A DNA stretch of 64,000 nt from Rhodoblastus sp963704565 (GTDB lineage Bacteria; Pseudomonadota; Alphaproteobacteria; Rhizobiales; Beijerinckiaceae). The stretch covers positions 124,001 to 188,000 of the forward strand of contig OY969917.1 in the NCBI GenBank assembly GCA_963704565.1. Reading direction: 5' to 3'. The notes under the pieces were generated by a model, which saw nothing but the letters and a program-made list of their open reading frames with translations, was not told the origin of the DNA and did not search any database. Below, one piece after another: positions 50,153 to 59,905 of the stretch; position 1 is the stretch's first letter; each line of letters begins with the position of its first letter. Made by a program: the position numbers and the translations under genes.

Positions 50153-51325
50153 ATGTCGATCACCCTGGTTTTGCATGAAGCCACGCGGACCGGCGCGCCG
50201 CGCGTCGGCGCCCTGATCGCCAAGGAACTGGCTAGCGACGAGGACGTCCATGTCCTCGTCCTCAAGGACGGCCCGCTCACCCCCTGGCTGCGGGAACTGC
50301 TCGGCGACGGGCGCCTGACCGTGCTCGACGGCGCCGAATTCGACTTTCACCTTCCTTTCGAGGACAGGCTCAAGAGCGCCGCCGCATTGCTGGAAAAGCG
50401 GCCGGACGATCTGGTCTATGTCAATTCGCTGGCGGCTTCGGTTTTCGTGCTCGCGGCCAAGGCGAGGGGCCAGCGCGCGCTCATTCACGTCCACGAAAAA
50501 GCCGACGAGATCGTCCATCTGATGCGCCATGTCCTGACCAAGATCGAGGTCATGGCGGTCGCCGACGGCGCGGTGCTGGCGGCGGGCGATCTGTTTCGCG
50601 ACGTGCTCGACGTTTTCGGCATGATCCCGGCCAGGACCGTCGATTTCGGCATAGCCATCGACATCGAGGCCGTGCGCGCGCTGGCGGCCAAGACGCCGTC
50701 GCCCGCCCTCAACGCCGCCGGCAAGCGTTTCAAGAAGGGCAAGCGTCTGGTCGTAGGCATGTGCGGCCACGCGTCGCCGCGCAAGGGCTCCGACATCTTT
50801 CTGACCACGGCGCAAGCGGCGCCGGATTGCGATTTTCTGTGGGTCGGCGGCTGGACGCCCGAGGAGTCGATCGAAAACACGGTCTATGAGGATTTCCTCG
50901 CCAGGAAGCTCCCCAATCTTTACGTGGCCGGCGCGGTCGACAATCCTTACGCCCATATTGGCCAGGTGGATCTGTTCTTTCTGTCGTCGCGCGAGGATCC
51001 CAATCCGCTGGTTCTCGCCGAGGCCATGGTCCTGCGCACGCCGCTGCTGTGTTTCTCCAAAACGACGGCGGTGGCGGACCGCCTCGGGCGCAGCGCGATC
51101 CTGTGCCACGGACTGCCCAACGCCGAAGACGCCGCGCGCGTCATCAAGGCCTGCGCGCCCGAAACATTGCGCTCGGAAGCCTTCCGCGTGCTCGCCGATT
51201 CCTGGATTTCAACCTTCGATTTGAAGGAAAAAATGCGAGCGATCGTCGAATTGATTGGAAAGGTCCGCGCGCCGGAGGACGAACCGCCGCAGGGCGGGGA
51301 CGAGAACGAGGAGGTCGCGCTGTGA
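50153..51325 (+). CDS. Glycosyltransferase, GT4-like (GT-B fold)
   Basis: 390 residues. N-terminal domain begins SITLVLHEATRTGAPRVG; the C-terminal donor domain has VVGMCGHASPRKGSDIF, and the NPLVLAEAMVLRTPLLCF glutamate region typical of GT4. It transfers a sugar from a nucleotide donor, most likely in the surface-glycan pathway of the neighbours. Its TGA overlaps the GTG of the rfbF gene by 3-4 bases (GTGA). Confidence 0.85.
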   Translation: MSITLVLHEATRTGAPRVGALIAKELASDEDVHVLVLKDGPLTPWLRELLGDGRLTVLDGAEFDFHLPFEDRLKSAAALLEKRPDDLVYVNSLAASVFVLAAKARGQRALIHVHEKADEIVHLMRHVLTKIEVMAVADGAVLAAGDLFRDVLDVFGMIPARTVDFGIAIDIEAVRALAAKTPSPALNAAGKRFKKGKRLVVGMCGHASPRKGSDIFLTTAQAAPDCDFLWVGGWTPEESIENTVYEDFLARKLPNLYVAGAVDNPYAHIGQVDLFFLSSREDPNPLVLAEAMVLRTPLLCFSKTTAVADRLGRSAILCHGLPNAEDAARVIKACAPETLRSEAFRVLADSWISTFDLKEKMRAIVELIGKVRAPEDEPPQGGDENEEVAL

Positions 51326-52092
51326 AGGCGGTTTTGCTCGCCGGCGGGCTAGGCACGCGGCTTTCCGAAGAGACGACGGTCAAGCCCAAGCCGATGGTGG
51401 AAATCGGCGGCCGTCCGATCCTGTGGCACATCATGAAAATCTACGCCTCCCATGGCGTGAACGAATTCGTGGTCTGCCTCGGCTACAAGGGTTATGTCAT
51501 CAAGGAATGGTTCCACAATTATTTCCTCCATTCCTCGGACGTGACCTTCCATCTCGCCACCAATGAGATGGTGCTGCATCGCGCCGCCGCCGAACCATGG
51601 TCGGTGACCCTGGTCGAGACCGGCGAGGACACCCAGATCGGCGGGCGCATCAAGCGCATCCTGCCCTATGTCAAGGACGACGAGGCCTTTTGCCTGACCT
51701 ACGGCGATGGCGTCGGCGACGTCGATATTTCGGCGGTGATCGACCTGCATCGCCGCTCCGGACGGCTGGCGACGGTCACCGCGACTCAGCCGCCGGGCCG
51801 TTTCGGCGCCCTGCGCTTCGACGGCGACAAGGTCCTGGGCTTTCAGGAAAAGCCGGTCGGCGACGGCGGCTGGATCAATGGCGGCTTTTTCGTCTGCTCG
51901 CCGAAGGTCGGCGATTATATCGAGGACGACAGCACCGTCTGGGAGCGCGAGCCGCTGGAGCGCCTCGCCTCGGAAGGCCAGCTCGGCGTGCATTTTCATC
52001 ACGGCTTCTGGCAGCCGATGGACACGTTGCGCGACCGCCGTCAACTCGAAGAACTCTGGGCGGCCGGCAAGGCGCCCTGGAAGGTCTGGTAA
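51322..52092 (+). CDS. rfbF: Glucose-1-phosphate cytidylyltransferase
   Basis: 256 residues from GTG 51322. The nucleotidyltransferase signature LLAGGLGTRLSEETTVKPKPMVEIGGRPILWHIMKIYASHG is that of RfbF. CDP-glucose-type products feed 3,6-dideoxyhexose or related synthesis. The usual partner, a CDP-glucose 4,6-dehydratase, is not obviously present; the following SDR could take that role. Strongly coupled to the upstream glycosyltransferase gene. Confidence 0.9.
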   Translation: MKAVLLAGGLGTRLSEETTVKPKPMVEIGGRPILWHIMKIYASHGVNEFVVCLGYKGYVIKEWFHNYFLHSSDVTFHLATNEMVLHRAAAEPWSVTLVETGEDTQIGGRIKRILPYVKDDEAFCLTYGDGVGDVDISAVIDLHRRSGRLATVTATQPPGRFGALRFDGDKVLGFQEKPVGDGGWINGGFFVCSPKVGDYIEDDSTVWEREPLERLASEGQLGVHFHHGFWQPMDTLRDRRQLEELWAAGKAPWKVW

Positions 52093-52143
52093 ATCATCCC
52101 GGCCGGTTTCCCGGCTGTTTCTCTCTCCTCGATTGGGGCGCTC

Positions 52144-53208
52144 ATGAAAATTCTGGTCACCGGCAACCAGGGCTATATCGGCCCGCTTCTCGGCCGCCAT
52201 CTGCGCCGGGTCTGGCCCAAGGCCACCCTCATCGGCCATGACACCGGCTATTTCGCTTTGTCCACCACCAATGCGCCGGTGTGGCCGGAGCGGGTCTATG
52301 ACCAGCAGTTCAACGGCGACGTGCGCGAGCTTCCGGCCTCGCTGCTCGAAGGCGTCGACGGCGTGGTCCAGCTCGCGGCGATTTCCAACGATCCGATGGG
52401 CCAGACCTTCGCCGAGGTGACGGATCAGGTCAATCGCGGCAGTTCGGTGCGCCTCGCCGAACTGGCGGCGGCGGCGGGGGTGAAGCATTTCGTCTTCGCT
52501 TCGAGCTGCAGCGTCTATGGCTTCGCGCCCGGCGCCGCGCGGCGCGAGGGCGATCCGCTCAATCCGCAGACCGCCTACGCCCGCTCCAAGATCGCCACCG
52601 AGGACGCCCTGGCCGCGATGGACCTCAAGGGCATGGTCGCCACCTCGCTGCGCTTCGCCACCGCCTGCGGCATGTCGGACCGGCTGCGCCTCGATCTGGT
52701 GCTCAACGATTTCGTGGCCTCGGCCATCGCCACCGGCAAGATCACCGTGCTGTCCGACGGCACGCCCTGGCGCCCGCTGATCGACGTGCGCGACATGTGC
52801 CGCGCCATCGAATGGTCGCTGTCGCGCGACGCCGCCAATGGCGGGCCGCTGCTGGCGGTCAATATCGGCTCGGACGTGTGGAATTATCAGGTCAAGGATC
52901 TGGCCAACGCCGTCGCCGCCGCCATTCCGGGCACGAGCGTCTCGATCAACACCCAGGCGCAGCCCGACACCCGCTCCTACAAGGTCGATTTCAGCCTGTT
53001 CCGGTCGCTCGCGCCCAACCATCAGCCGCAAATTTCGCTCGAACGCTCGATCGAACTGCTGCGCGAGGGCCTGTCGGGCATGGGCTTCGCCGACGCCAAT
53101 TTCCGCGCCTCGACCTTCATGCGACTCAAGATGCTTCAGGCGCATCTCGACGCCGGCCGCCTGACCGGCGAATTGCGCTGGGCCGAAGGTTTCCTGGAAA
53201 GGGCATAG
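52144..53208 (+). CDS. NAD-dependent epimerase/dehydratase (extended SDR)
   Basis: 354 residues. NAD motif KILVTGNQGYIGPLLG, catalytic SSCSVYG, active-site YARSK and the C-terminal SIELLREGL region. Member of the nucleotide-sugar epimerase or dehydratase group often beside RfbF. The exact substrate cannot be read from the sequence. It starts 51 bases after rfbF. Confidence 0.82.
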   Translation: MKILVTGNQGYIGPLLGRHLRRVWPKATLIGHDTGYFALSTTNAPVWPERVYDQQFNGDVRELPASLLEGVDGVVQLAAISNDPMGQTFAEVTDQVNRGSSVRLAELAAAAGVKHFVFASSCSVYGFAPGAARREGDPLNPQTAYARSKIATEDALAAMDLKGMVATSLRFATACGMSDRLRLDLVLNDFVASAIATGKITVLSDGTPWRPLIDVRDMCRAIEWSLSRDAANGGPLLAVNIGSDVWNYQVKDLANAVAAAIPGTSVSINTQAQPDTRSYKVDFSLFRSLAPNHQPQISLERSIELLREGLSGMGFADANFRASTFMRLKMLQAHLDAGRLTGELRWAEGFLERA

Positions 53209-53273
53209 GGCGATTTTTCCCTCCCCCTTGTGGGGAGGGCCAGGGTGGGGGCCTGCTCAAAAGAGAGGATCAG

Positions 53274-53840
53274 ATGATCTTTCACGAAACGCCGCTCAAG
53301 GACGCGCGGGTGATCGAACTGGAAAAGCGCGGCGACGACCGCGGCTTTTTCGCCCGCATGTACTGCGAAAAGGAATTTGCCGCCGCCGGGCTCGAAACCC
53401 GTTTCGTCAACATGAACAATTCGCTGTCGGGCGCCAAGGGCACTTTGCGCGGCATGCATTACCAGCTTGGCGACGCGGCCGAGGTCAAGGTGGTGCGCTG
53501 CGTGCGCGGCGCGCTTTGGGACGCGATCGTCGATCTGCGCCCGGATTCGCCGACTTTCGGCAAATGGTTCGGCGAAACGCTGACCGCCGAAAACCGGCTG
53601 ATGATGTATGTGCCGCGCGGCTTCGCCCACGCCATCCTGACCCTGGAGCCGGACACCGAGGCGCTCTATCTGGTGTCGAGTTTCTACGCGCCGCAAGAGG
53701 AGCGCGGCGTGCGCTGGAACGATCCGAAATTCGGCGTGCAATGGCCGATCCAGCCGGTGGAGCTGTCGCCCAAGGACGCCGCCTGGCCCGATTTCAACCC
53801 GGAATTTCACCAGCCCGAGCGCCTGCGGGGTCTGAAATGA
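53274..53840 (+). CDS. rfbC: dTDP-4-dehydrorhamnose 3,5-epimerase family protein
   Basis: 188 residues. Cupin of the RmlC type: RGFFARMYCEKEFAAAGL, RGMHYQ with the catalytic His, VRGALWDAIVDLR and YVPRGFAHAILTLE. Length and motifs fit RmlC-like epimerases; in a CDP-sugar cluster the true substrate may be another 4-keto sugar. The ATG of the next gene overlaps its TGA (ATGA), so translation is coupled. Confidence 0.85.
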   Translation: MIFHETPLKDARVIELEKRGDDRGFFARMYCEKEFAAAGLETRFVNMNNSLSGAKGTLRGMHYQLGDAAEVKVVRCVRGALWDAIVDLRPDSPTFGKWFGETLTAENRLMMYVPRGFAHAILTLEPDTEALYLVSSFYAPQEERGVRWNDPKFGVQWPIQPVELSPKDAAWPDFNPEFHQPERLRGLK

Positions 53841-54763
53841 AAATCCTGCTCACCGGCGCGAGTTCATTCTCCGGCATGTGGTTCGCGGAGAAGCTGGCCG
53901 CACGCGGCGCCAAGGTGGTGGCGCCTCTGCGCGGGACGCCCGAAAACTATTCCGGCGTGCGCGGCAAGCGGGTGGAGCGTCTGCGGCAAATCGCGGACAT
54001 CGTGCCGGACTGTTCGTTCGGCGACGAGAAATTCATGGCGCTGGTCAAGGCTGCGCCGTTCGACGCGCTCTGCCATCACGCGGCCCATGTCGCGGATTAC
54101 CGCAGCATGGATTTCGATGTCGTCGGCGCCGTGGCCGCCAACACCCGCAACCTGCGCTTCGTGCTGGAGGCGCTGGGCAAAAACGGCCTGAAGGCGGTGA
54201 TCGCGACCGGCAGCGTGTTCGAGCAGGACGAGGGCGCGGGCAATGCGCCGATGCGCGCCTTTTCGCCCTATGGCCTCTCGAAAGGCCTGACCTGGCAGGT
54301 GATCAAATATTGGTGCGTGATCCTGGGCTTGCCGCTCGGCAAATTCGTCATCGCCAATCCCTTCGGCCCCTATGAGGAGCCGCGTTTCGGCGCTTTTCTG
54401 GTCAACACCTGGCGCAAGGGCGAGACGGCGGAAGTCCGCACCCCGCGCTATTTGCGCGACAATATCCATGTCGATCTGCTGGCGCTGGCTTACGCCGGCT
54501 TTGTCGGCGAATGCGTGGAGAAAAGGGAAGGCCGCCGCTTCGGCCCCTGCGGCTATGTCGAAACCCAGGGCGCCTTCGCCCAAAGGGTCGCGGCCGAACT
54601 CAAGGACCGGCTGGGCCTGGCGTGCGACGTCCGCCTCGGCGTCCAGACCGATTTCTCGGAGCCGCTGGCCCGGATCAACACCGACATCATCGACCCGGCG
54701 GCTTATGGGTGGAGCGAGGCGGCGGCTTGGGATGCGATGGCGGAGTATTATTTGCAATCTTGA
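53837..54763 (+). CDS. NAD-dependent epimerase/dehydratase
   Basis: 308 residues, extended SDR. NAD site KILLTGASSFSGMWFAEKL, catalytic Ser and YGLSKGLTWQ with Y-x3-K. Conserved RYLRDNIHVDLLALAY is typical of nucleotide-sugar SDRs. Its pairing with the RfbC-type epimerase suggests reduction or dehydration of a 4-keto sugar. Gene order rfbF - SDR - rfbC - SDR indicates synthesis of an activated deoxysugar for the surface glycan. Confidence 0.82.
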   Translation: MKILLTGASSFSGMWFAEKLAARGAKVVAPLRGTPENYSGVRGKRVERLRQIADIVPDCSFGDEKFMALVKAAPFDALCHHAAHVADYRSMDFDVVGAVAANTRNLRFVLEALGKNGLKAVIATGSVFEQDEGAGNAPMRAFSPYGLSKGLTWQVIKYWCVILGLPLGKFVIANPFGPYEEPRFGAFLVNTWRKGETAEVRTPRYLRDNIHVDLLALAYAGFVGECVEKREGRRFGPCGYVETQGAFAQRVAAELKDRLGLACDVRLGVQTDFSEPLARINTDIIDPAAYGWSEAAAWDAMAEYYLQS

Positions 54764-54784
54764 ACGGCTGCGGGGGAGGCTTTG

Positions 54785-56152
54785 ATGTTCGTGACCGATC
54801 GCCAGTTGACAGTTTGGTTTTGCCTTTCGGGCTCTTTGCTTGCAGCGGCGGCTCCGGCCGTTGCCGAGCCGAATATGCCTCAGCCCGTGCTTAAGCTGAC
54901 TGGCCCCGACGAAACCGTATACTCATGGGCCGCGTCGGCTTGCGACAGGAGCAACACCAACAATGACGAGCCGGACGCGCCGGCTCGGGCTTTCCGCTGG
55001 AACGGCGGTGTTCAACTCATCGCCTCCAGCAGCGCGAATCTGCGGTTTGTCAACGCTAAAACTCCGCCCGCCGACCAGGGAAAATTTTCACCCGCGGGTT
55101 TTGCCCACCTCGAGCATTCGTGTGCTTCGACGCTCAAATCGGCGTTCGATCCCGATCCGGCGCATTTTCAATACAAGCAGTGGAACAAGGCCACCTACGA
55201 GGTCGAGGGCAAAAATGGCGGTTCGCCGACCGTTTATGCTTTCGTTCACAACGAATTTCACGGCTCGGAAATCAAGGGCATGTGCCCCTCAAACAATTTC
55301 TTCAACTGCTGGGTAGGCTCGACGACCGAATCCGTATCGACCGACGGCGGCGCGACTTACCGCCCGATCAAGCCCCCGCCGTTCAATCTCGTCGCCACCG
55401 CGCCTTACCCCTATCCCGTGGCCTATCCGCCGACCGGCGCGAACCGCGAATGGGGATTCAAATTCGGCCCCGTTGGCGCGGCTGACGGCTCGAACATATT
55501 CCGAAATCCGAACGACGGTTATTATTATCAATTTGTCACCTCGCGGGCGGGCTATCGCGACTTCCCGCGCGGAGACATCCTGATGCGCACCAATAATCTC
55601 GCCGATCCGACCTCCTGGCGCGTCTATAACGGGACGGATAGCGCGGGCAAACCGCAATTTACCGGGCAATTCATCGATCCTTATCGCGCCTCCAAACCGC
55701 CCGTCACGCCGATCTTTACCCCGGTCGCGACGGGCATGGAGCCTTCGAGCGTGACCTGGAACAGCGCGTTGCAGACTTTCATGGTGATCGGCCTGCAGGC
55801 CCATCCCAATCCTCATTACCCTGATGGCCCGACAAATCCCGGGAACTGGATTGGGGTCTATTATGCCTTCTCCCCCGACCTCATCCATTGGTCACCCCGG
55901 CAGGCGGTGGACGGTTTGATCGCTCCATCGGGGGCGAGTTGGCATTGCGGCGATCCCAGCCCTGTTGCATATCCTTCCGTGATCGATCCCACCAGCCAGA
56001 CCTTGAATTTCGATGTCACCGGATCGACCTTTTACGTCTATTTCTCGCGTATCGACTTGAATGCGAATAATTGCGCGCGCAATTTCAAGGTCATCAATCT
56101 CGAACGTCGGTCGGCTGAGATTAATTACGCGGCAAAGGGGCCGACCCGTTGA
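54785..56152 (+). CDS. Exported protein, beta-propeller-like, unknown function
   Basis: 455 residues from ATG 54785 with GGGGGAGG upstream. Signal peptide ends near AVAEP. The mature part is aromatic- and Asn/Pro-rich with repeated strand signatures (DGGATYRPIK, NPNDGYYYQFVTSRAGYRDFP, GNWIGVYYAFSPDLIHWS). These resemble glycosidase-type five-bladed propellers (such as GH43), but no catalytic triad can be assigned. Cysteines are paired around SACDRSN and CPSNNFFNCW. It could act on or bind the exported glycan. It stands 18 bases after the sugar genes. Confidence 0.65.
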   Translation: MFVTDRQLTVWFCLSGSLLAAAAPAVAEPNMPQPVLKLTGPDETVYSWAASACDRSNTNNDEPDAPARAFRWNGGVQLIASSSANLRFVNAKTPPADQGKFSPAGFAHLEHSCASTLKSAFDPDPAHFQYKQWNKATYEVEGKNGGSPTVYAFVHNEFHGSEIKGMCPSNNFFNCWVGSTTESVSTDGGATYRPIKPPPFNLVATAPYPYPVAYPPTGANREWGFKFGPVGAADGSNIFRNPNDGYYYQFVTSRAGYRDFPRGDILMRTNNLADPTSWRVYNGTDSAGKPQFTGQFIDPYRASKPPVTPIFTPVATGMEPSSVTWNSALQTFMVIGLQAHPNPHYPDGPTNPGNWIGVYYAFSPDLIHWSPRQAVDGLIAPSGASWHCGDPSPVAYPSVIDPTSQTLNFDVTGSTFYVYFSRIDLNANNCARNFKVINLERRSAEINYAAKGPTR

Positions 56153-56205
56153 CCTCAAGTTGCTTGCCTGTGCGGTTATTTCAGCGAATGGCGAAAGGGA
56201 TAGTC

Positions 56206-57306
56206 ATGCCAACGATGAAAAATGAAAGTTTGGATTTACTGCTTTCTTCGCGGCCAGATCAGGATCATCGGCCTGGAGACGGAAAGCTGTCCGATGCGTT
56301 TTCCAAGCTTTCGCCTCAGGAGGCGGCCGAGATTGAATTGGATGTGATCGGTATCCTCAACGGGACCGACAAAGGCTCCATTCGTTCGGAAAATAGGTGC
56401 TCGTGGGATTATCTGCGGCATTATGCGCGTGAGTTTCTCCCGATTCGTGACGCTGCGATCAATATCATCGAAATAGGAGTAGCAGGGGGGGCGTCATTGA
56501 AAACTTGGCCGCGTTACTTTCCCAATGCGACGGCAATCGGAATCGATATTGAACCGTCATGCGCGAGATTCTCTGGCGGTCCCATTAAAGTACGAATCGG
56601 ATCACAAGACGACGAAAAATTTCTAACCCAAATCGTTAAAGAATTTCCTCCGACCATCATCGTCGATGACGGTTCGCACCAGTCGCAGCACATGATAACG
56701 TCTTTTGAGATCTTATTTCCGTCTCTTCTTTCTGGTGGGATTTATATTATAGAGGATTTGGCTTTTCATTTTAGCGATCCAGGGCCTCATGTGAGCGCTA
56801 CGTCTTTGGACAATTTGGGAAGCCCGGTTTTGTCCTACCTCATGCGGATCATCGCAACAAAGGCGGCCTATGTCATGAACCCCATTGGCGCCGAGGACAG
56901 ATTAAAGCCAATCTACAGTGATATCGATAGCCTCAACATCGTGGGAGGGGCCATCATCATCCGCAAACGCGCGGAACGAAAATGGGAAAGTTATATTCCC
57001 GTTTTCGAGAAGCAATTACGCGAACGCGCGTTTGAGGGCGTAAGCCAGTATGGCCATTACGCGCTTCGATTTGCCGAATTCCTGATTACCTACAATGTTG
57101 CCGTGGAAAGGGCCGTAACTTTGCTCGAGGAAATTCTGCTGTCGAATCCTAAGGATCGGCGGGCAGCCGGGTTTTTACGAGCCGCGCTCAAAGCCCTCGG
57201 AAGGGGCGCCGACGCCGACCAGGTCGCGGCGAAAGTCGAGGCTGCCGAACAGGAACTCGTGCTGCCACTGGTCGCCCGCCCAACTTGGATGCCTTACCCA
57301 CATTAA
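56206..57306 (+). CDS. SAM-dependent methyltransferase, MycE-like
   Basis: 366 residues from ATG 56206, with AAAGGGA 6 bases upstream; ATG 56188 and GTG 56149 are longer alternatives. The SAM site is NIIEIGVAGGASLKTWPRYF, IGIDIEP and VDDGSHQSQHMITSFE (the DDGSH motif of sugar O-methyltransferases like MycE). A C-terminal helical segment follows. It probably methylates a sugar hydroxyl. GC content falls from here to about 59.8 kb, which hints at transfer. The IS5 element begins 38 bases behind it. Confidence 0.75.
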   Translation: MPTMKNESLDLLLSSRPDQDHRPGDGKLSDAFSKLSPQEAAEIELDVIGILNGTDKGSIRSENRCSWDYLRHYAREFLPIRDAAINIIEIGVAGGASLKTWPRYFPNATAIGIDIEPSCARFSGGPIKVRIGSQDDEKFLTQIVKEFPPTIIVDDGSHQSQHMITSFEILFPSLLSGGIYIIEDLAFHFSDPGPHVSATSLDNLGSPVLSYLMRIIATKAAYVMNPIGAEDRLKPIYSDIDSLNIVGGAIIIRKRAERKWESYIPVFEKQLRERAFEGVSQYGHYALRFAEFLITYNVAVERAVTLLEEILLSNPKDRRAAGFLRAALKALGRGADADQVAAKVEAAEQELVLPLVARPTWMPYPH

Positions 57307-57344
57307 CGGTCCGGCGAGGCTGCCCGTCGCGTTGCCACAGAGTT

Positions 57345-58639
57345 GGACGGTTCTATCAACCGGCGCGCAATGCTGGATTTTGTGATTTGACCTGTCGTCG
57401 TCTCCGATCGGCGCATTTTTCCTGAAGGATTTGCGTCGCCGTGGCGTCGCGCGGCGTCCCAAGCCCCGTGTTCATGGGCCGTACGCGGTGGCCGTGGCGG
57501 CTTTTTGCAGCACGAGCAGGCGTTTGATGTTGTAGACGATGTTGGCCATGCCGATTTTCGTTGTCGCTCGGGCGACGCCAATCGTGCGGATGAACAAATC
57601 CATGCGGTCCTTCTGGACTGCGAAGACATGCTCGACGCGGGATCGAACGGCGGATTTGGCCGCATTGGCCTTGCGGGTTTTCTCCGGCATCGGCCTGCCT
57701 TTCGGCTTTTTGCGATGAATGCGGCTGACAAAGCCGTTGTCGTGAAGAAAGGCTTCGTTCTTGGCCGACCGATATGCCGTGTCGGCCCAAACGGGCGAGG
57801 CCGTATTGGTCTTGTCGAGCAGGCCCTCGCGCAGCCGGGCGCCTTCATAGGCCGCCGCGTCAGTCGCCAGCCATTTGCGGATCAAACCGAAGCCGCGATC
57901 GATCGACACATGGTTCTGATAGCCGAAGGTCGGAATGGCGATGTCGACCGGCGGTGTGGTTCCGTCCTCGCGGGTCTTGGCCTTGGTGAACTTTATCGTC
58001 CAGCGTGCGTCGCGATCCTTATGCCGCAATTTGGCGGGCTTCTTCTTCCAGTCCTCGGGAACACGGCCTTCCTTGATCGTCTGGTTTTCCTCGCGCGTGT
58101 TGCGCTGCTTGGGCGCGGAGATCAGGCTGGCGTCAACAATTTGCCCGGACATGGCGATATAGCCGGAAGCCCGAAGTGCGTCATCGAGCCGATCGAACAG
58201 CGTCTGGATGACGCCCGCCTTGGTGAGTTTTTCGCGAAACAGCCAGATCGTGCGGGCGTCGGGAATGCGATCGGACAGGCTCAGGCCCAGAAAGCGCATG
58301 AAGGACAGCCTGTCGTTGATAAGGAATTCCACGCGCTCATCGGAGAGATTGTTGGCGGCCTGGATGACCAGGACTTTGAACATCAGCACCGGGTCGAAAG
58401 GCGGTCGGCCGCCCTGAGAGCCGTCCGAATAATCCAGCGCCGCGACCAAGTCCGGTCGGAAAATCTCGAAGTCAATCACGGAGACAAAGGCTTCGAGTTG
58501 ATCGCCGAGATCGCTCAGCCGTTTCAAGCGCTCGTCAACATCAAAAAATCCAGGCTGGCCGCGCATCGATTCATCTCCGACACCGTCAAACCGATGGAAT
58601 CAGAAAATCGTGGGACGCGCGAGGTTTTTAGAACCGTCC
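57345..58639. mobile_element. Intact IS5-family insertion sequence
   Basis: 1295 bp. Ends: GGACGGTTCTAT on the left and TAGAACCGTCC on the right, inverted repeats of 11 bp, flanked by AGTT at 57341-57344 and 58640-58643 as a 4-bp target duplication. It carries one complete transposase gene on the minus strand. Confidence 0.85.
57472..58566 (-). CDS. IS5-family transposase
   Basis: 364 residues, complete. The N-terminal DUF772 part (GGRPPFDPVLMFKVLVIQAANNLSDERVEF) leads to the DDE core: D in GQIVDASLIS, D in VWADTAYRSAKNEAF and E in RSRVEHVFAVQKDRMDL. It differs from the partial IS5 transposase at the left end of the window, so the two belong to different IS5 subgroups. Confidence 0.93.
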   Translation of the reverse strand: MRGQPGFFDVDERLKRLSDLGDQLEAFVSVIDFEIFRPDLVAALDYSDGSQGGRPPFDPVLMFKVLVIQAANNLSDERVEFLINDRLSFMRFLGLSLSDRIPDARTIWLFREKLTKAGVIQTLFDRLDDALRASGYIAMSGQIVDASLISAPKQRNTREENQTIKEGRVPEDWKKKPAKLRHKDRDARWTIKFTKAKTREDGTTPPVDIAIPTFGYQNHVSIDRGFGLIRKWLATDAAAYEGARLREGLLDKTNTASPVWADTAYRSAKNEAFLHDNGFVSRIHRKKPKGRPMPEKTRKANAAKSAVRSRVEHVFAVQKDRMDLFIRTIGVARATTKIGMANIVYNIKRLLVLQKAATATAYGP

Positions 58640-58710
58640 AGTTGGGTTGCTCAGTTATCCTCGGCGCAGGCGGCGCAGCGGGCCGCTTGCCCACAAAGCG
58701 ATCTGCTTTC

Positions 58711-59835
58711 TTAAAAATACCCGGCGAATTCCTCGGGTATTTCGGAGGTTGCGGCGCCGTGAGTAAACCCCGTATAGCCAAAGAGCCCGTTTCTATAATT
58801 AACGCGGCGTAGGTAATCGTCGAAGTAATATCTCGCAGCAAAGGCTTCAAATCCAGACGATATTGAGCGCGCTAGGCGGCGCTGCGCTTCTTGTTGAAAA
58901 TATTCCTTAGGCGTCGTGTGATAAGCTTTGAGCTGATCGGCGCTTGCTTGCAGAGCGACCATTGCTCCAATTTTTGCTTGTATGGCCAAATCCGCCAATT
59001 TCAGGTGAAAAATATAAAGTTCATGAAATTTTGGCGGCGTCGACGCGTTGTGAAATCCGACGTCCCAACGTGTAGGCGAAGACACGATGCAAGTTTTACA
59101 AAGCGCATCAATTGGATAAGCGTAGCGGCGTTGCGTTGTCAGGATTTTTGCCTGGAGATCCAGTGGAGAGTCGGTTTCCTCCTGAATTATATTGTAGCCA
59201 TAGGCTGTCACATATGGAAGTTGCAGTTCGGAAATGTAATGTTTCAGATCCCCGTATTTTCTTGGGTCTGGCACAATGAATTCATCAACGTCGCACCTTA
59301 TAACAAGGTCAGTGTGATGGAGTAGCTCGCTACATTTGTCACTGACACGCTTTGCCCTATCAAATTCTTCGTATCCTGGCGCAACTTCCAAGCCGCCCAG
59401 CTCAAATTTAGAAAACGAGTGCTCGTCGCCGCCGAACGATATTACGTGAAGATTGCTCTCCCCAAAAAGCTGCCCATAATATTTATGCCAAAGTGGAAAA
59501 TAGAAGTCGCCGGATACGGCGTCGGTCAGGACCGAGACAGTTTTGTACTGCCTTGATATTGTTTGTGGGTGTAAGGCAGTTCCTTCAGTAATCGTTTCTA
59601 AATTGGGGACCTCCATTCCCTCCCTCACGAAAACGCTCCCCCGCAGGATGAAGGTTTCCGGAGGAAAGCGTTCCCAACGCACGGAAAGGACGTCATTTTT
59701 TCGTTCGTACGTACCCGTCGAGTTGGCCCCTTTGAGCAACAATGTGTTGCCTGACTTAGAGAGAAGCAAATGGCCCGTCCAATGAGGATGGATTGCAAAG
59801 AATTCCTCGAAGTCGGACTCATCATCGGGCGTCAT
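58711..59835 (-). CDS. Glycosyltransferase, GT2-like (family 92/Glyco_tranf_2_4 type)
   Basis: 374 residues. The central region SVLTDAVSGDFYFPLWHKYYGQLF and the D-x-D-like LVIRCDVDEFIVPDPRKY suit a GT-A fold of the DUF23/GT92 kind; LFHN and HDAS-like histidine/tryptophan pairs are later. No membrane segment. GC content is lower than that of the flanking sugar genes. It is transcribed towards the IS5 element, away from the FkbH module. Confidence 0.7.
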   Translation of the reverse strand: MTPDDESDFEEFFAIHPHWTGHLLLSKSGNTLLLKGANSTGTYERKNDVLSVRWERFPPETFILRGSVFVREGMEVPNLETITEGTALHPQTISRQYKTVSVLTDAVSGDFYFPLWHKYYGQLFGESNLHVISFGGDEHSFSKFELGGLEVAPGYEEFDRAKRVSDKCSELLHHTDLVIRCDVDEFIVPDPRKYGDLKHYISELQLPYVTAYGYNIIQEETDSPLDLQAKILTTQRRYAYPIDALCKTCIVSSPTRWDVGFHNASTPPKFHELYIFHLKLADLAIQAKIGAMVALQASADQLKAYHTTPKEYFQQEAQRRLARSISSGFEAFAARYYFDDYLRRVNYRNGLFGYTGFTHGAATSEIPEEFAGYF

Positions 59836-59905
59836 TCAAATCTCCGGGCAGGTTTTACAGCGTGGCATCATCCTTGGGTGACGCGGGGAGAGGCTTTGGC
59901 AAAAA

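Noticed and set aside
47825..51109. A 1094-residue minus-strand frame
   Set aside because: It lies antisense to the RgpF-type protein and the GT4 gene, both with clear domains; the GC-rich third position keeps the antisense frame open.
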